Positions 50,474 through 58,800 of a stretch of 64,000 nucleotides of DNA are shown in pieces. The DNA is taken from NCBI RefSeq assembly GCF_024294785.1, contig NZ_JANCLT010000002.1, positions 434,001 through 498,000 on the forward strand. Direction: 5' to 3'. Origin of the DNA: Ectobacillus ponti (lineage in GTDB: Bacteria > Bacillota > Bacilli > Bacillales > Bacillaceae_G). The notes beneath the pieces are model-generated. The model was not told the origin of the DNA, ran no database searches, and saw nothing but the letters and a program-made list of their open reading frames with translations. Within the stretch, counting starts at the first letter, position 1, and each line of letters opens with the position of its first letter. The position numbers and the translations under genes are program-made.

Positions 50474-52657
50474 TTATTGCTTCTTCAGCTTCGCCAGCGC
50501 CTCCGCAAACGGGTTGTTGAACGGCTCCTCCGGCTGATTCTGCTGCTTCATATACTTCGCCACATCGCGCTTGGATACGCTGCCCTTCTTCTCCTTATCG
50601 CGCCGCGCCTGGAAGGAGGAGAGCTTCTCGCGATGTCCGCACTTGCAGACAAAGATTTGTCCTTCGCCCTCGCCGCGCAGCTCCAGCTTCTTATGGCAGT
50701 TTGGACAGCGGGCATTTGTGTTGCGCGCAAGGTTCTTGCGGTGGCCGCAATCACGGTCCTGACAAACGAGCATCCGGCCATGCTTGCCATTCACCTCAAG
50801 CATGAGCTTGCCGCAATCCGGACATTTCGTGCCGGTAATATTGTCATGCTTGAACTTCTTATCACTGTACTTGATCTCGCTGACCGCAGACTTCGCGTAA
50901 GAGCGGATTTCCTGCAGGAAGGCGTCCTTTTTCAGGCTTCCCTTGGAAATGGCCTCCAGCTTCTGCTCCCACTCGGCTGTCAAAGCAGGAGACTGCAGCT
51001 CTTCCGGCACAAGCTCCAGCAACTGCTTGCCCTTCGACGTAATCGCAATATGCTTGCCCTTCTTCTCAATCAGGAAGCTGTTGAACAGCTTTTCAATAAT
51101 ATCCGCACGCGTCGCCACCGTGCCAAGACCGCCTGTCTTGCCGATGGTTTGAATGAGGTCCTTGCTTTCGCCAGCCATATAGCGGGATGGATTCTCCATC
51201 GCAGAAAGCAGCGTTCCTTCATTAAAAGGCTCCGGCGGTTTTGTTTCGCCCTTCGTCTGCGTGACATTCTGCACCTGCAGGACATCTCCCTCGTTCAGGC
51301 TCGGCAGCAGCTGCTCCTTCACGCCGCTGTCATCGTCCTCATCAAGGTAGTCCTCGTATACTTCCTTCCACCCCTGCGCCACGATCGTCTTGCCCTTGGC
51401 GACAAAGCTCTCCTGCCCAATTTGGGCACGCACCGTTGTCTGCTCATACTCAAATGGCGGATACAGCACAGCCAAGAATCGCTTTACAATCAAATCATAA
51501 ATCTTGCGCTCCTTATCGCTCAGCGCCGACATAATCGGAGATTCCTCAGTCGGGATAATCGCATGGTGGTCGGATACCTTGCTGTCGTCAACAAAGCTCT
51601 TGTTTGCCTTAATCGGTTTCTGTAAAATCTTATTCGCCAAACGGGAATATGGCTTCACGCTGCACGCCTGCACCCGTTCCTTCAAGGTATCTACAAGATC
51701 AGAGGACAAATAACGGGAATCTGTCCGCGGATACGTGACCACCTTATGCTGCTCATACAGCTTCTGTAAAATGGACAAGGTCTCTTTTGCAGAATAGCTG
51801 AAGATCTTGTGCGCATCCCGCTGCAGCTCTGTCAAATCGTACAGCTGCGGCGCAAAGCTTTTCTTCAGCGCCTTCTTCACTTCCACAACCTTCGCATTCT
51901 GGTTGCGGACCGCCTTCAGCACAGCATCTGCCTTTTCCTTGGAGAAGGTACGTGTTTCCTTTGTTTTCGCATCCTGCCAAGTCAGCTTCAGGGTGCCCGC
52001 CACCGCGGATGCCCCGTAAAACGGCTGCGGCTGGAACTTCTTGATTTCCTCCTCGCGCTTGGCAATCATCGCAAGCGTCGGCGTCTGCACCCGGCCGCAG
52101 GACAGCTGCGCATTATGGCGTGTTGTCAGTGCCCGCGTTGCATTAATGCCCACAAGCCAGTCTGCTTCCGCGCGCGCCACCGCAGATGCGTACAGATTCT
52201 CATACTCGCGGCCATCCTTCAGCTTACGGAAGCCTTCCTGAATCGCCTTGTCTGTCACAGAGGAAATCCAAAGACGCTTCAGCGGCTTCTTAATGCCGCC
52301 CTTTTCAATAATCCAGCGGGCCACAAGCTCCCCTTCGCGTCCAGCATCCGTCGCGATGACGATTTCATTCACGTCCTTGCGGCTCATTTGCTCCTTCACC
52401 GTCTTGTACTGCTTGCTTGTCTGCTTGATGACAACAAGCTTCAGCTGCGGCGGCAGCATCGGCAGGTCCTCAATTTTCCATGCTTTATATTTATCATCAT
52501 AGATTTCCGGGTCAGCCAGCGTCACCAAATGGCCGAGTGCCCAAGTTACGATATACTTATCTCCCTCAAGAAAGCCATTGCCGCCCTTTGCACAACGCAG
52601 CACGCGGGCAATGTCTCTTCCGACGGATGGTTTTTCTGCTAAAACTAATGTTTTCAT
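50474..52657 (-). CDS. topB: DNA topoisomerase III
   Basis: A 727-residue type IA topoisomerase. The N-terminal Toprim domain has LVLAEKPSVGRDIARVL at 4-20 and ATDAGREGELVARWI near 103. The active-site Tyr is in VVTYPRTDSRYLSSDL near 310. After about 590 come zinc-ribbon-like repeats (CPDCGKLML, CQDRDCGHR, CPNCHKKLEL, CKCGHRE) and a Lys-rich tail. It relaxes and decatenates single-stranded regions of DNA. The length is typical of Bacillus TopB. Confidence 0.95.
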   Translation of the reverse strand: MKTLVLAEKPSVGRDIARVLRCAKGGNGFLEGDKYIVTWALGHLVTLADPEIYDDKYKAWKIEDLPMLPPQLKLVVIKQTSKQYKTVKEQMSRKDVNEIVIATDAGREGELVARWIIEKGGIKKPLKRLWISSVTDKAIQEGFRKLKDGREYENLYASAVARAEADWLVGINATRALTTRHNAQLSCGRVQTPTLAMIAKREEEIKKFQPQPFYGASAVAGTLKLTWQDAKTKETRTFSKEKADAVLKAVRNQNAKVVEVKKALKKSFAPQLYDLTELQRDAHKIFSYSAKETLSILQKLYEQHKVVTYPRTDSRYLSSDLVDTLKERVQACSVKPYSRLANKILQKPIKANKSFVDDSKVSDHHAIIPTEESPIMSALSDKERKIYDLIVKRFLAVLYPPFEYEQTTVRAQIGQESFVAKGKTIVAQGWKEVYEDYLDEDDDSGVKEQLLPSLNEGDVLQVQNVTQTKGETKPPEPFNEGTLLSAMENPSRYMAGESKDLIQTIGKTGGLGTVATRADIIEKLFNSFLIEKKGKHIAITSKGKQLLELVPEELQSPALTAEWEQKLEAISKGSLKKDAFLQEIRSYAKSAVSEIKYSDKKFKHDNITGTKCPDCGKLMLEVNGKHGRMLVCQDRDCGHRKNLARNTNARCPNCHKKLELRGEGEGQIFVCKCGHREKLSSFQARRDKEKKGSVSKRDVAKYMKQQNQPEEPFNNPFAEALAKLKKQ

Positions 52658-52737
52658 CTTGCCACCTCATTTCTTTTCCACCCTTAAGTATAGCCTTTAC
52701 GCGGCAAGGAGGAAACCTATTATGCCTGGCATTAAAA

Positions 52738-52765
52738 AAGTATCCACCTCCGGAGATGGATACTT
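52738..52765 (-). terminator. terminator of the exported-protein gene
   Basis: On the minus strand AAGTATCCATCTCC and GGAGGTGGATACTT form a 14-bp stem (one wobble), then TTTTTAAT. Confidence 0.85.
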
Positions 52766-52773
52766 ACAGCCTA

Positions 52774-53262
52774 TTACATGTCTATAGTTATAGTTTTATT
52801 GTTTAACTGATATGTAAATGTATAAATAGGAGTATATGCATTGGAGCCGCTGCCGGATTTGCTCCTGGAAACAGCCACAGTGCCACCATTCTTAGGAACT
52901 GTTACTGGTGGAATTGGCGCACCTGGGCTTGTCCGATTTACATAGCTTACAGTGATGTCAATATTGTTATCATTCTTGATCGTAATGGAAAGTCTGTCTG
53001 TATTATTCTGTGTATAAGTAAAGGACAGCGGGGTAGACTGAGCCACCAAGTCAGTATACTTTTTATTCTGGTTGGCAATCCGTGTATTTGCCAAATCAAT
53101 TTTCGTTTTTGCCTCATCCGCTGTCAAGATAATGCGACTCTGCAGTTCCGTAAAATCCTGCTTTGCCAAGTCTCGATTTACACTTCCTGTGTACGTTAAA
53201 GCTGAAGCACCAAATGTCCCTGCAAGCAACAGGGCTAGAACCTTTCCTGAAATCGCCATCAT
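52774..53262 (-). CDS. exported protein, paralogue A
   Basis: About 162 residues with an N-terminal signal-like segment (ISGKVLALLLAGTFGASALTYTG), a helical part with ILTADEAKTKIDLANTRIANQNKK near 45-68, and a beta-rich C-terminal half (LSFTYTQNNTDRLSITIKND). The start (53262 or 53259) follows AAGGAGG. The helix TADEAKTKID is identical in the neighbour at 53369. No family is recognised, and no cell-wall anchor is visible. Confidence 0.6.
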   Translation of the reverse strand: MMAISGKVLALLLAGTFGASALTYTGSVNRDLAKQDFTELQSRIILTADEAKTKIDLANTRIANQNKKYTDLVAQSTPLSFTYTQNNTDRLSITIKNDNNIDITVSYVNRTSPGAPIPPVTVPKNGGTVAVSRSKSGSGSNAYTPIYTFTYQLNNKTITIDM

Positions 53263-53281
53263 ATTGCCCTCCTTTAAAAAT

Positions 53282-53331
53282 CTTGTTTTTTATTAAAAAC
53301 ATAACCTTTTATGTACTTAATAAAAAACAAG
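53282..53331. repeat. 50-nt inverted repeat between the exported paralogues
   Basis: CTTGTTTTTTATTAA and TTAATAAAAAACAAG are perfect 15-nt arms, with a second inner pairing CATAA/TTATG. It lies after the 53369 gene and just before the ribosome site of the 52774 gene. It may act as terminator, attenuator or mRNA stabiliser. Confidence 0.6.
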
Positions 53332-53368
53332 GGAGGAGAGGAGCATTGGTATGCCCCTCAACTTTGGC

Positions 53369-53932
53369 TTATTGCTGTACAACAGTTGCACCTTGGTCTA
53401 CGTACAACACATCTCCACCTGCAAGAGATACTGTAGTATTGTTCACTGATACGTTAACTGCTGCGCTGTTTGGATTCACCACGCGCTTTTTCGTTGTGCC
53501 CGCCACGTTTGCAATAGCTAATGACTGGCCGCTTACTACCTCATATGTGCTGGTCACATTCACCGTAACTTGATCACCGCTTGTTGCACTAACGACTCCG
53601 TCGCCGAATGTCTTCACTGCTGACATATCAGCATTTGCATCAGCAATTGCCTGGTTCGCTTTACCCATTTCTGTCTTGGCAGTCGTAATTTCAGTGTTTG
53701 CCTTTGTTGTTTCTGCCTTTTGATCCTCGAATGCCTTTTCAAGAGTTTGCACCAGGCCGTTCGCGGAATCAATCTTAGTCTTCGCCTCGTCAGCAGTCAG
53801 CACAATTTTTTCCTGAAGCTTGCTATAGTTCCCCTTGATATCATTCAAATAGTCTCCGCCTGAGTAAACTGCGGCTGTAAGCCCGAATGTGCCTGCCAAT
53901 ACTAAAGAAAGTGTTTTAGCTGTAACTGACAT
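53369..53932 (-). CDS. exported protein, paralogue B
   Basis: A 187-residue protein with signal-like MSVTAKTLSLVLAGTFGLTAAVYSGG and the shared helix IVLTADEAKTKIDSANGLV near 44-62. A longer coiled coil runs to about 105 (AETTKANTEITTAKTEMGKANQ), and the C-terminal 75 residues are beta-rich (VTVNVTSTYEVVSGQSLAI). It has the same N-terminal architecture as paralogue A but an unrelated C-terminal part. The function is unknown; surface-exposed or spore-associated roles are both possible. Confidence 0.6.
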   Translation of the reverse strand: MSVTAKTLSLVLAGTFGLTAAVYSGGDYLNDIKGNYSKLQEKIVLTADEAKTKIDSANGLVQTLEKAFEDQKAETTKANTEITTAKTEMGKANQAIADANADMSAVKTFGDGVVSATSGDQVTVNVTSTYEVVSGQSLAIANVAGTTKKRVVNPNSAAVNVSVNNTTVSLAGGDVLYVDQGATVVQQ

Positions 53933-54104
53933 TTCTCATTCCCCCACTTCATATTTTTATAAAGAACAGTTCCATACTAAAAACGTGAATAATACTCCTT
54001 AATAGGAGTATATATTCTTTATAAAGAACGGTAAAGCGTTTTTCCTGAATTTCTATATAAATTTCTAGTTGAATATCTTTTTATTAGGTTGTTTCTCACG
54101 CGGA
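53933..54104 (-). promoter_or_regulatory. upstream region of the exported-paralogue pair
   Basis: A/T-rich. It contains the hairpin ATACTCC/GGAGTAT at about 53993-54012 and two copies of ATAAAGAAC (near 53960 and 54024). It is probably the promoter region; the exact boxes were not fixed. Confidence 0.35.
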
Positions 54105-54146
54105 AAAGGGGAGCTTCTTCACAAATGAAAGAATGCTCCCCCTTTT
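54105..54146 (-). terminator. terminator of the GNAT gene
   Basis: On the minus strand GGGGAGC and GCTCCCC, with an inner ATTCTT/AGAA part, then TTTTCC. Confidence 0.75.
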
Positions 54147-54150
54147 TGGC

Positions 54151-54822
54151 TTATAAAGGCAGCAAGGATACTGTCTGCTGCTGCTCCAGCTTTGCCACCA
54201 TATCCAGCCACTCCTGCGGCTTGTTGGACAGCACGGAGTAATACTTCTTCAGGAAGTCCGCCACCAGCTGCGCTGGAACCTCTGTTACTTCATCATTCGT
54301 CGGCATGAAGCAGAAGTCCAGTCCGGATACCGCTTCGCCATCATTATTCCAGGACGGATGTACATATGGGAAGTCCAGACGCTTGTAGCCCAGGTGAGAC
54401 AGGACCTCACGGCGCACATATGGATCCATTGGCTTCACGCCGCCGAACTCATAATGAGCTACACGGTATGGATCATAAATTTCCGCGAACATGCCGAACA
54501 GCTCTTCCCCGTTCGCTTCGGCAACCGCGCGCAGATCCTTCATGCGATTTTGCGCCAGGAAGCGGCCGATGCTGAGGCCCGGCTTGCCGATGATGGTGAA
54601 GTCCGTCATCGCAATCTTCCAGCCCGGATAGTAGCGGTATTCCGTGCAGCCCACCACTTCATCCTCATGGACAGCAACAAATACACGGATGCTTGGATCC
54701 TCCAGCGGCTCCTTCCAGAGAGAGAACTCCAGCACTTCCTCAGGGGGGAAGACCTCCTTCATGAGGTCATGCATCTTGCGGAACAACGGATCCTCAATGC
54801 TTGTAATGCGCGTATATTGCAT
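54151..54822 (-). CDS. GNAT-fold acetyltransferase-like protein
   Basis: A 223-residue protein. The N-terminal FRKMHDLMKEVFPPEE and the strands VFVAVHEDEVVGCTEYRYYPG and KIAMTDFTIIGKPGLSIGRFLAQNRMKDL fit a GNAT core, with the CoA-binding loop position near 85. The C-terminal 90 residues are not typical. The substrate is unknown. The ATG follows AAGGAGGAT. Confidence 0.6.
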   Translation of the reverse strand: MQYTRITSIEDPLFRKMHDLMKEVFPPEEVLEFSLWKEPLEDPSIRVFVAVHEDEVVGCTEYRYYPGWKIAMTDFTIIGKPGLSIGRFLAQNRMKDLRAVAEANGEELFGMFAEIYDPYRVAHYEFGGVKPMDPYVRREVLSHLGYKRLDFPYVHPSWNNDGEAVSGLDFCFMPTNDEVTEVPAQLVADFLKKYYSVLSNKPQEWLDMVAKLEQQQTVSLLPL

Positions 54823-54963
54823 ATGTAATATCCTCCTTTTTCAATATTCAAACTGAATTATGACGGATACTGCCATAAGAAGCAAGACAGACGAATGATA
54901 GCTTTCCCTCTTATTGCATACCTGATCCTTTATCTGGTGCAAACTAAGCGGGAGGTGACATGT

Positions 54964-55656
54964 ATGTTTCGAATTCTATGTATACTCTTGCTCGTAAGCA
55001 CCCTTTCTTCCCCAGCCTCTGCCTATCCTTCCGTGGATCCCGTACAGGGCCTGATCTACTCGCTGTTCCATCATCGTGATGAGAAGATGGCCCGGAAGTA
55101 CATAGCCCCGGGAGTCCATATCCCGGAAATCCGTGAGGAAACGCCCATCAGCGGGGCTGCCACACTCTCGTCCCCCCGAAAAAACATGCGGGTGGTCGTG
55201 GCGCGCTACCGGGACAGTAAACAGCTCGAGCGCACTGCCTTCATTTGGGAGCTGGCCGTGAAGGATGACAAAATCACGAAAATCCGTGTGGTGCATGACG
55301 GCGCCGTGCCGCTTATGAATGAGGGCTATGCCGTACAGAAGTTTGAAAAAGCTTACCCGCAATATAAGGATAAAGTCTTAGTGCCTGCCGATTTCCCCTT
55401 TTCCGTCACGCATGTACAAGGAAAAGCAAGCAACCACCTGGTCCTTCAGTATAGCAACAGGAAAAACAAGCTGCGACTCACCATTGTGCCGCAGGCTTCC
55501 CTGTCAAAAGGAGACATCCTGCTACAGCAGGGAGTAACAGCCTCCTACCACACCCGCTGCCTCACCTTTCATAAAGACGGTTTACAATATACATTGAGTG
55601 GATTGCCTAAAGAAGAGCTTATTATGATCGCCAAATCTATGCTCCCAAAGCCCTAG
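54964..55656 (+). CDS. secreted hypothetical protein
   Basis: About 230 residues from the ATG preceded by GGGAGGTGAC. The signal peptide is MFRILCILLLVSTLSSPASA. The body carries DPVQGLIYSLFHHRDEKMARKY near 28, then a beta-rich middle, and ends with YTLSGLPKEELIMIAKSML. The last motif resembles the GLSKEELLKIAESL ending of DUF4367-type lipoproteins. The function is unknown. Confidence 0.6.
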   Translation: MFRILCILLLVSTLSSPASAYPSVDPVQGLIYSLFHHRDEKMARKYIAPGVHIPEIREETPISGAATLSSPRKNMRVVVARYRDSKQLERTAFIWELAVKDDKITKIRVVHDGAVPLMNEGYAVQKFEKAYPQYKDKVLVPADFPFSVTHVQGKASNHLVLQYSNRKNKLRLTIVPQASLSKGDILLQQGVTASYHTRCLTFHKDGLQYTLSGLPKEELIMIAKSMLPKP

Positions 55657-55671
55657 AGGGTCATTTAAAGC

Positions 55672-55701
55672 AAAAACCGCGCTCAAATGGGCGCGGTTTT
55701 T
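55672..55701 (+). terminator. terminator of the secreted-protein gene
   Basis: AAAAACCGCGC and GCGCGGTTTTT around TCAAATGG. Confidence 0.9.
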
Positions 55702-55716
55702 CAGCTTCATACAGGA

Positions 55717-55820
55717 ATTGTTTCATTTTTTGAGATGATTGTTCCATTTTTCGCTTTTTTGTTTCATTGCCCAAAATCCCGACTGCAAGATTGTTTCACT
55801 GCGCTGTTTAATTGCTCCAG
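55717..55820 (+). repeat. 21-nt periodic array (locus f)
   Basis: This starts 16 nt after the terminator T-tract, in the same orientation. ATTGTTTCAT-like cores occur at 55717, 55738, 55758 and 55790. The first spacings are 21 and 20 nt and the last 32 nt, so one unit is broken. As a peptide it reads IVSFFEM, IVPFFAF, LFHCPKS. Confidence 0.65.
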
Positions 55821-55823
55821 CCA

Positions 55824-55896
55824 TAAAAAAAGGAAGCCGATTCTCATCAGACTTCCCAATTTATATCAACAGACGAGGAGGGGGACAACTTGTCTG
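55824..55896 (-). ncRNA. 3'-UTR hairpin with C-rich loop plus terminator, pspA copy 1
   Basis: On the minus strand CAGAC...GTCTG (55870-55896) encloses a loop with GTCCCCCTCCTC, followed by a terminator GGAAGTC/GGCTTCC with TTTTTTT (55824-55856). The same layout follows the second pspA. The loop is complementary to ribosome-binding sequences. Calling it a small RNA is inference. Confidence 0.4.
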
Positions 55897-55900
55897 TGAC

Positions 55901-56542
55901 TTACTTCGCTTCCTTCAGCTTCACCAATTCACGCTCCACCGCTTCCTGCAGGTCCAGGTTCACAACCGGCGCCGGCACGAAGTAGGCGCCTGCTGCTGCT
56001 TGCGCTTCCAGCTTCTGCACATAGTCCTCCACACGATTGAAGCCTTTTACAGCGCTGTCCGCATTGAAGGATGCAATCGCTGCTTGTGTTTGCTGCTGTA
56101 CCTTCGCCGCATGGGCACGGGATACGAGCACAAGGCGCTTATAGGACAGCTCGCTGTACTTCTCCAGCAATACGTCGATTTGCTCATGGATTTTCACCGT
56201 CTGCTGCTTCATGGCTTCCAGCTGCTCCGTGAACAGGTTCAAGCGAGTCTCTGCCTGCAGCTTCTCCTGCAGCGCAAGCTTCGCAATACCATCCTCATTT
56301 TTCGCCACTGCCAGCTCCGCTTGGCGTGTGCGCTTGGCCACAACCGCCGCTGTCTCAGCCACCAGCTGCTCCTGGCGCTTTTCGAGGTACAGCTGCTGCG
56401 CCAGTGCATTCTTTGCCTTGCCCACCTGCTCGTCCAATTCCCGCATATATTGATTCAGCATGCTGATCGGGTTCTCCGCCTTATCCAATAGCTCGTGCAC
56501 ATCTGCCTGAAACATTCTGCTGATCCGTTTGAAAATACCCAT
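55901..56542 (-). CDS. pspA: PspA/IM30 family protein, copy 1
   Basis: A 213-residue, almost wholly helical ESCRT-III-like membrane-stress protein. It starts MGIFKRISRMFQADVHELLDKAENP, has LNQYMRELDEQVGKAKNAL near 30 and a long coiled coil with KLALQEKLQAETRLNLF. It is nearly the same as the copy at 58865. PspA proteins coat and mend the cytoplasmic membrane. The start follows AAGGAGG. A direct-repeat box matching OmpR-family sites precedes it. Confidence 0.88.
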   Translation of the reverse strand: MGIFKRISRMFQADVHELLDKAENPISMLNQYMRELDEQVGKAKNALAQQLYLEKRQEQLVAETAAVVAKRTRQAELAVAKNEDGIAKLALQEKLQAETRLNLFTEQLEAMKQQTVKIHEQIDVLLEKYSELSYKRLVLVSRAHAAKVQQQTQAAIASFNADSAVKGFNRVEDYVQKLEAQAAAGAYFVPAPVVNLDLQEAVERELVKLKEAK

Positions 56543-56607
56543 TTTATTTTTCCTCCTTATTGAAAAACCGCTTTGTACGATTTGTTGTGTTCTCTCTTAC
56601 AAGACTG

Positions 56608-56641
56608 ATTATGCCGGACAAGGCTTAACATTCTCTTAACA
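56608..56641 (-). promoter_or_regulatory. pspA copy 1 promoter with direct-repeat activator box
   Basis: On the minus strand TGTTAAGAGAATGTTAA is two TGTTAA copies 5 nt apart, matching the TGTWAH-N5-TGTWAH form of WalR/PhoP-type regulators. A CATAAT -10 follows 11 nt later, so the box covers the -35 region. The same block is found before the 60011 gene. Confidence 0.65.
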
Positions 56642-56812
56642 CAGCCCGAAAAAATATTTGCTGCACCTGTGATCCAAATGAAGCCTCCCTCCGTTAGCCT
56701 CTATGAAAGCAGCTCACACCTGCCCGCAGATTTTTTTTTTCAAACAGAGTGATCCGGTTCAGGTGTTGTTGCGTTAGCTGAGTGCACACATACAAAAGGG
56801 GAGTGTTCATAC

Positions 56813-58156
56813 ATGAACTTGAAAAAGTCATTCTTTGTTCTTCCGTTAAGCTTGTCTCTGCTGATTCCGGCAGCCGGGTCTGTAAGCGCCCACGGAAATG
56901 AGGTCCATACAGCCCAGTCCGTAACAGTGAAATCTCCAGCAGCTGACCTGCGGGCCACGCTGGACAGCATCCTGTCCGAGCATGCTTACCTTGCCATCAT
57001 CACCATGCAAAAAGGGGCGGACGGCGCGAAGGATTTTGAGGCTTCCGCAAAGGCGCTGATGCAAAATACAGAGGACCTCAGCAATGCCGTAGCTTCTGTA
57101 TACGGCAAGGAGGCGGGCATGCAATTCAAAGAAATCTGGGCCAGCCATATCGGCTACTTTGTCGACTACGTCAAGGCAACAGGCGCAAAGGATGAAGCTG
57201 CTAAGAAGAAGGCCTTGGCTGAGCTCGATGCGTACCGCGTGAAGCAAGCCGACTTCCTGGATCAGGCAACAGGCGGCCGGCTGAAGTCCGCACAGCTGCA
57301 GGAGGACTTGAATATGCACGTGAAGGAGCTGCTTTCCGCTTTTGACAGCTATGTTGCAGGCGACTACAGCACTGCCTATAAAAGTGTAAGAGAGTCCATC
57401 GACCATATGTACCATGTCGGCAAAGGCCTGTCCTGGGCCATCACGGAGCAATTTCCGGATACATTCAGCAGCACGAAGGTCGATACACCAGCCTCTGATC
57501 TGCGTGAAAACCTGAACCATCTATTGTCAGAGCATGCGGGATTCGCAGTTTTAGCGATGCAAAAAGGCATTTCCGGCGCGAAGGACTTTGAAGCAGCGGC
57601 CGGGGCATTAAGCCAAAACACGGATGATTTGGCAAAAGCAATCGGCTCCGTGTACGGGGACGAGGCGGCGGCACAGTTCAAAACCATTTGGAGCAGCCAT
57701 ATCGGCTACTTTGTCGACTATGTCAAAGCCACTGCCGGCAAGGATGAAGCCGCGAAGCAAAAGGCCATTGGAGAATTGGATGCGTACCGCGCCAAGCAGG
57801 CAAAGTTTTTGGAGACAGCGACAGAAGGCCGGCTGAAGGCCTCTGACCTCGAGGCAGGATTGAAGGTGCATGTGGATGACCTGCTGTTGGCCTTCAACAG
57901 CTACGTAAAGGGAGACTACAACACTACGTATCCAACTGTGCATACAGCCTACACACATATGTTTATGGTGGGAGAAGGCTTATCAGGCGCGATTGTGAAC
58001 CAGTTCCCGGCCAAATTCCAAGGCAGCATGCCGGCAGCAATGCCGAAAACCGGACTGCCGGCACCGCAATCAAACGTTGCGGCGGGCTCACTTCTTGCCT
58101 TGGCATTAACGTCTATTCTTGCAGCTTTGATGGTCCGCAGAAGCAAAGCAAACTGA
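56813..58156 (+). CDS. surface protein with duplicated helical domain and sortase signal
   Basis: A 447-residue protein. The signal peptide ends near residue 25 (SVSA), followed by HGNEVH. Two tandem domains of about 185 residues follow: ADLRATLDSILSEHAYLAIITMQKG...HIGYFVDYVKAT...LNMHVKELL...DHMYHVGKGLS, and again from about 222 with LRENLNHLLSEHAGFAVLAMQKG. The His positions recur in both. The C-terminus has MPKTGLP near 410, a hydrophobic stretch and RRSKAN, a sorting signal. A class F sortase follows. The domain is unassigned; metal binding is possible. Confidence 0.75.
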   Translation: MNLKKSFFVLPLSLSLLIPAAGSVSAHGNEVHTAQSVTVKSPAADLRATLDSILSEHAYLAIITMQKGADGAKDFEASAKALMQNTEDLSNAVASVYGKEAGMQFKEIWASHIGYFVDYVKATGAKDEAAKKKALAELDAYRVKQADFLDQATGGRLKSAQLQEDLNMHVKELLSAFDSYVAGDYSTAYKSVRESIDHMYHVGKGLSWAITEQFPDTFSSTKVDTPASDLRENLNHLLSEHAGFAVLAMQKGISGAKDFEAAAGALSQNTDDLAKAIGSVYGDEAAAQFKTIWSSHIGYFVDYVKATAGKDEAAKQKAIGELDAYRAKQAKFLETATEGRLKASDLEAGLKVHVDDLLLAFNSYVKGDYNTTYPTVHTAYTHMFMVGEGLSGAIVNQFPAKFQGSMPAAMPKTGLPAPQSNVAAGSLLALALTSILAALMVRRSKAN

Positions 58157-58213
58157 TTCATCCAAAGGAGGAGGATTCGTCCCCTCCTCTTTTCCATAAA
58201 GGAAGGTGATTTT

Positions 58214-58798
58214 ATGAAGCGAGGTATAGGGCTTCTCTGCATCCTGCTTACTTTGCTTTCCGGATGCAATTCTGCTGTCGAAACTGCGCCAAAAGCATCT
58301 CCTCAGGTGACGGCCGCTGTCAGCAAGCCGCAGCCGCCTCCCGAGAAGCAAACCGGCATCATTCCTGCCATGATTGAAATACCGGCAATCGGCGTAAAGG
58401 CTGACATTGAGAAGGTGGGGCTGCTGCCGGATGGGAGCATGGGTGCCCCGAAAGGCAGCAAAGCGGTAGCCTGGTATGAGCAGGGCACAAAGCCCGGGGA
58501 ACGGGGAAATGCGGTTATGGCCGGGCATGTGGACGACACGGTAAATCCGGCGGTCTTCTTTGACCTCAATAAACTGAAGAAGGACGATACAATCTATGTA
58601 ACTGATCAGAACGGAAGAAGGCTGACCTTTGTTGTGCGGGACATCCAAGTGTATCCCCGGCAGGATGCGCCCCTGGATCAGATATTTGGCTACACCTACC
58701 AAAACATGCTGAATCTGATCACATGCGAAGGGAAATATGATCCGAAAACAACCGAGAGAGCGGAACGGCTTGTTGTTTTCAGCGAGCTGGTCCAATAA
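58214..58798 (+). CDS. class F sortase
   Basis: A 194-residue lipoprotein-like transpeptidase: lipobox LTLLSGC near 16, then a Pro-rich linker. The sortase domain has IEIPAIGVKADIEKVGLL near 55. The catalytic His is in NAVMAGHVDD near 98, the Cys in NLITCEGKYD near 172 and the Arg in ERLVVFSEL near the end. It should anchor the preceding protein, which carries MPKTG. The gap is 57 nt and no terminator separates them, so they form one operon. Confidence 0.85.
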   Translation: MKRGIGLLCILLTLLSGCNSAVETAPKASPQVTAAVSKPQPPPEKQTGIIPAMIEIPAIGVKADIEKVGLLPDGSMGAPKGSKAVAWYEQGTKPGERGNAVMAGHVDDTVNPAVFFDLNKLKKDDTIYVTDQNGRRLTFVVRDIQVYPRQDAPLDQIFGYTYQNMLNLITCEGKYDPKTTERAERLVVFSELVQ

Positions 58799-58800
58799 AA

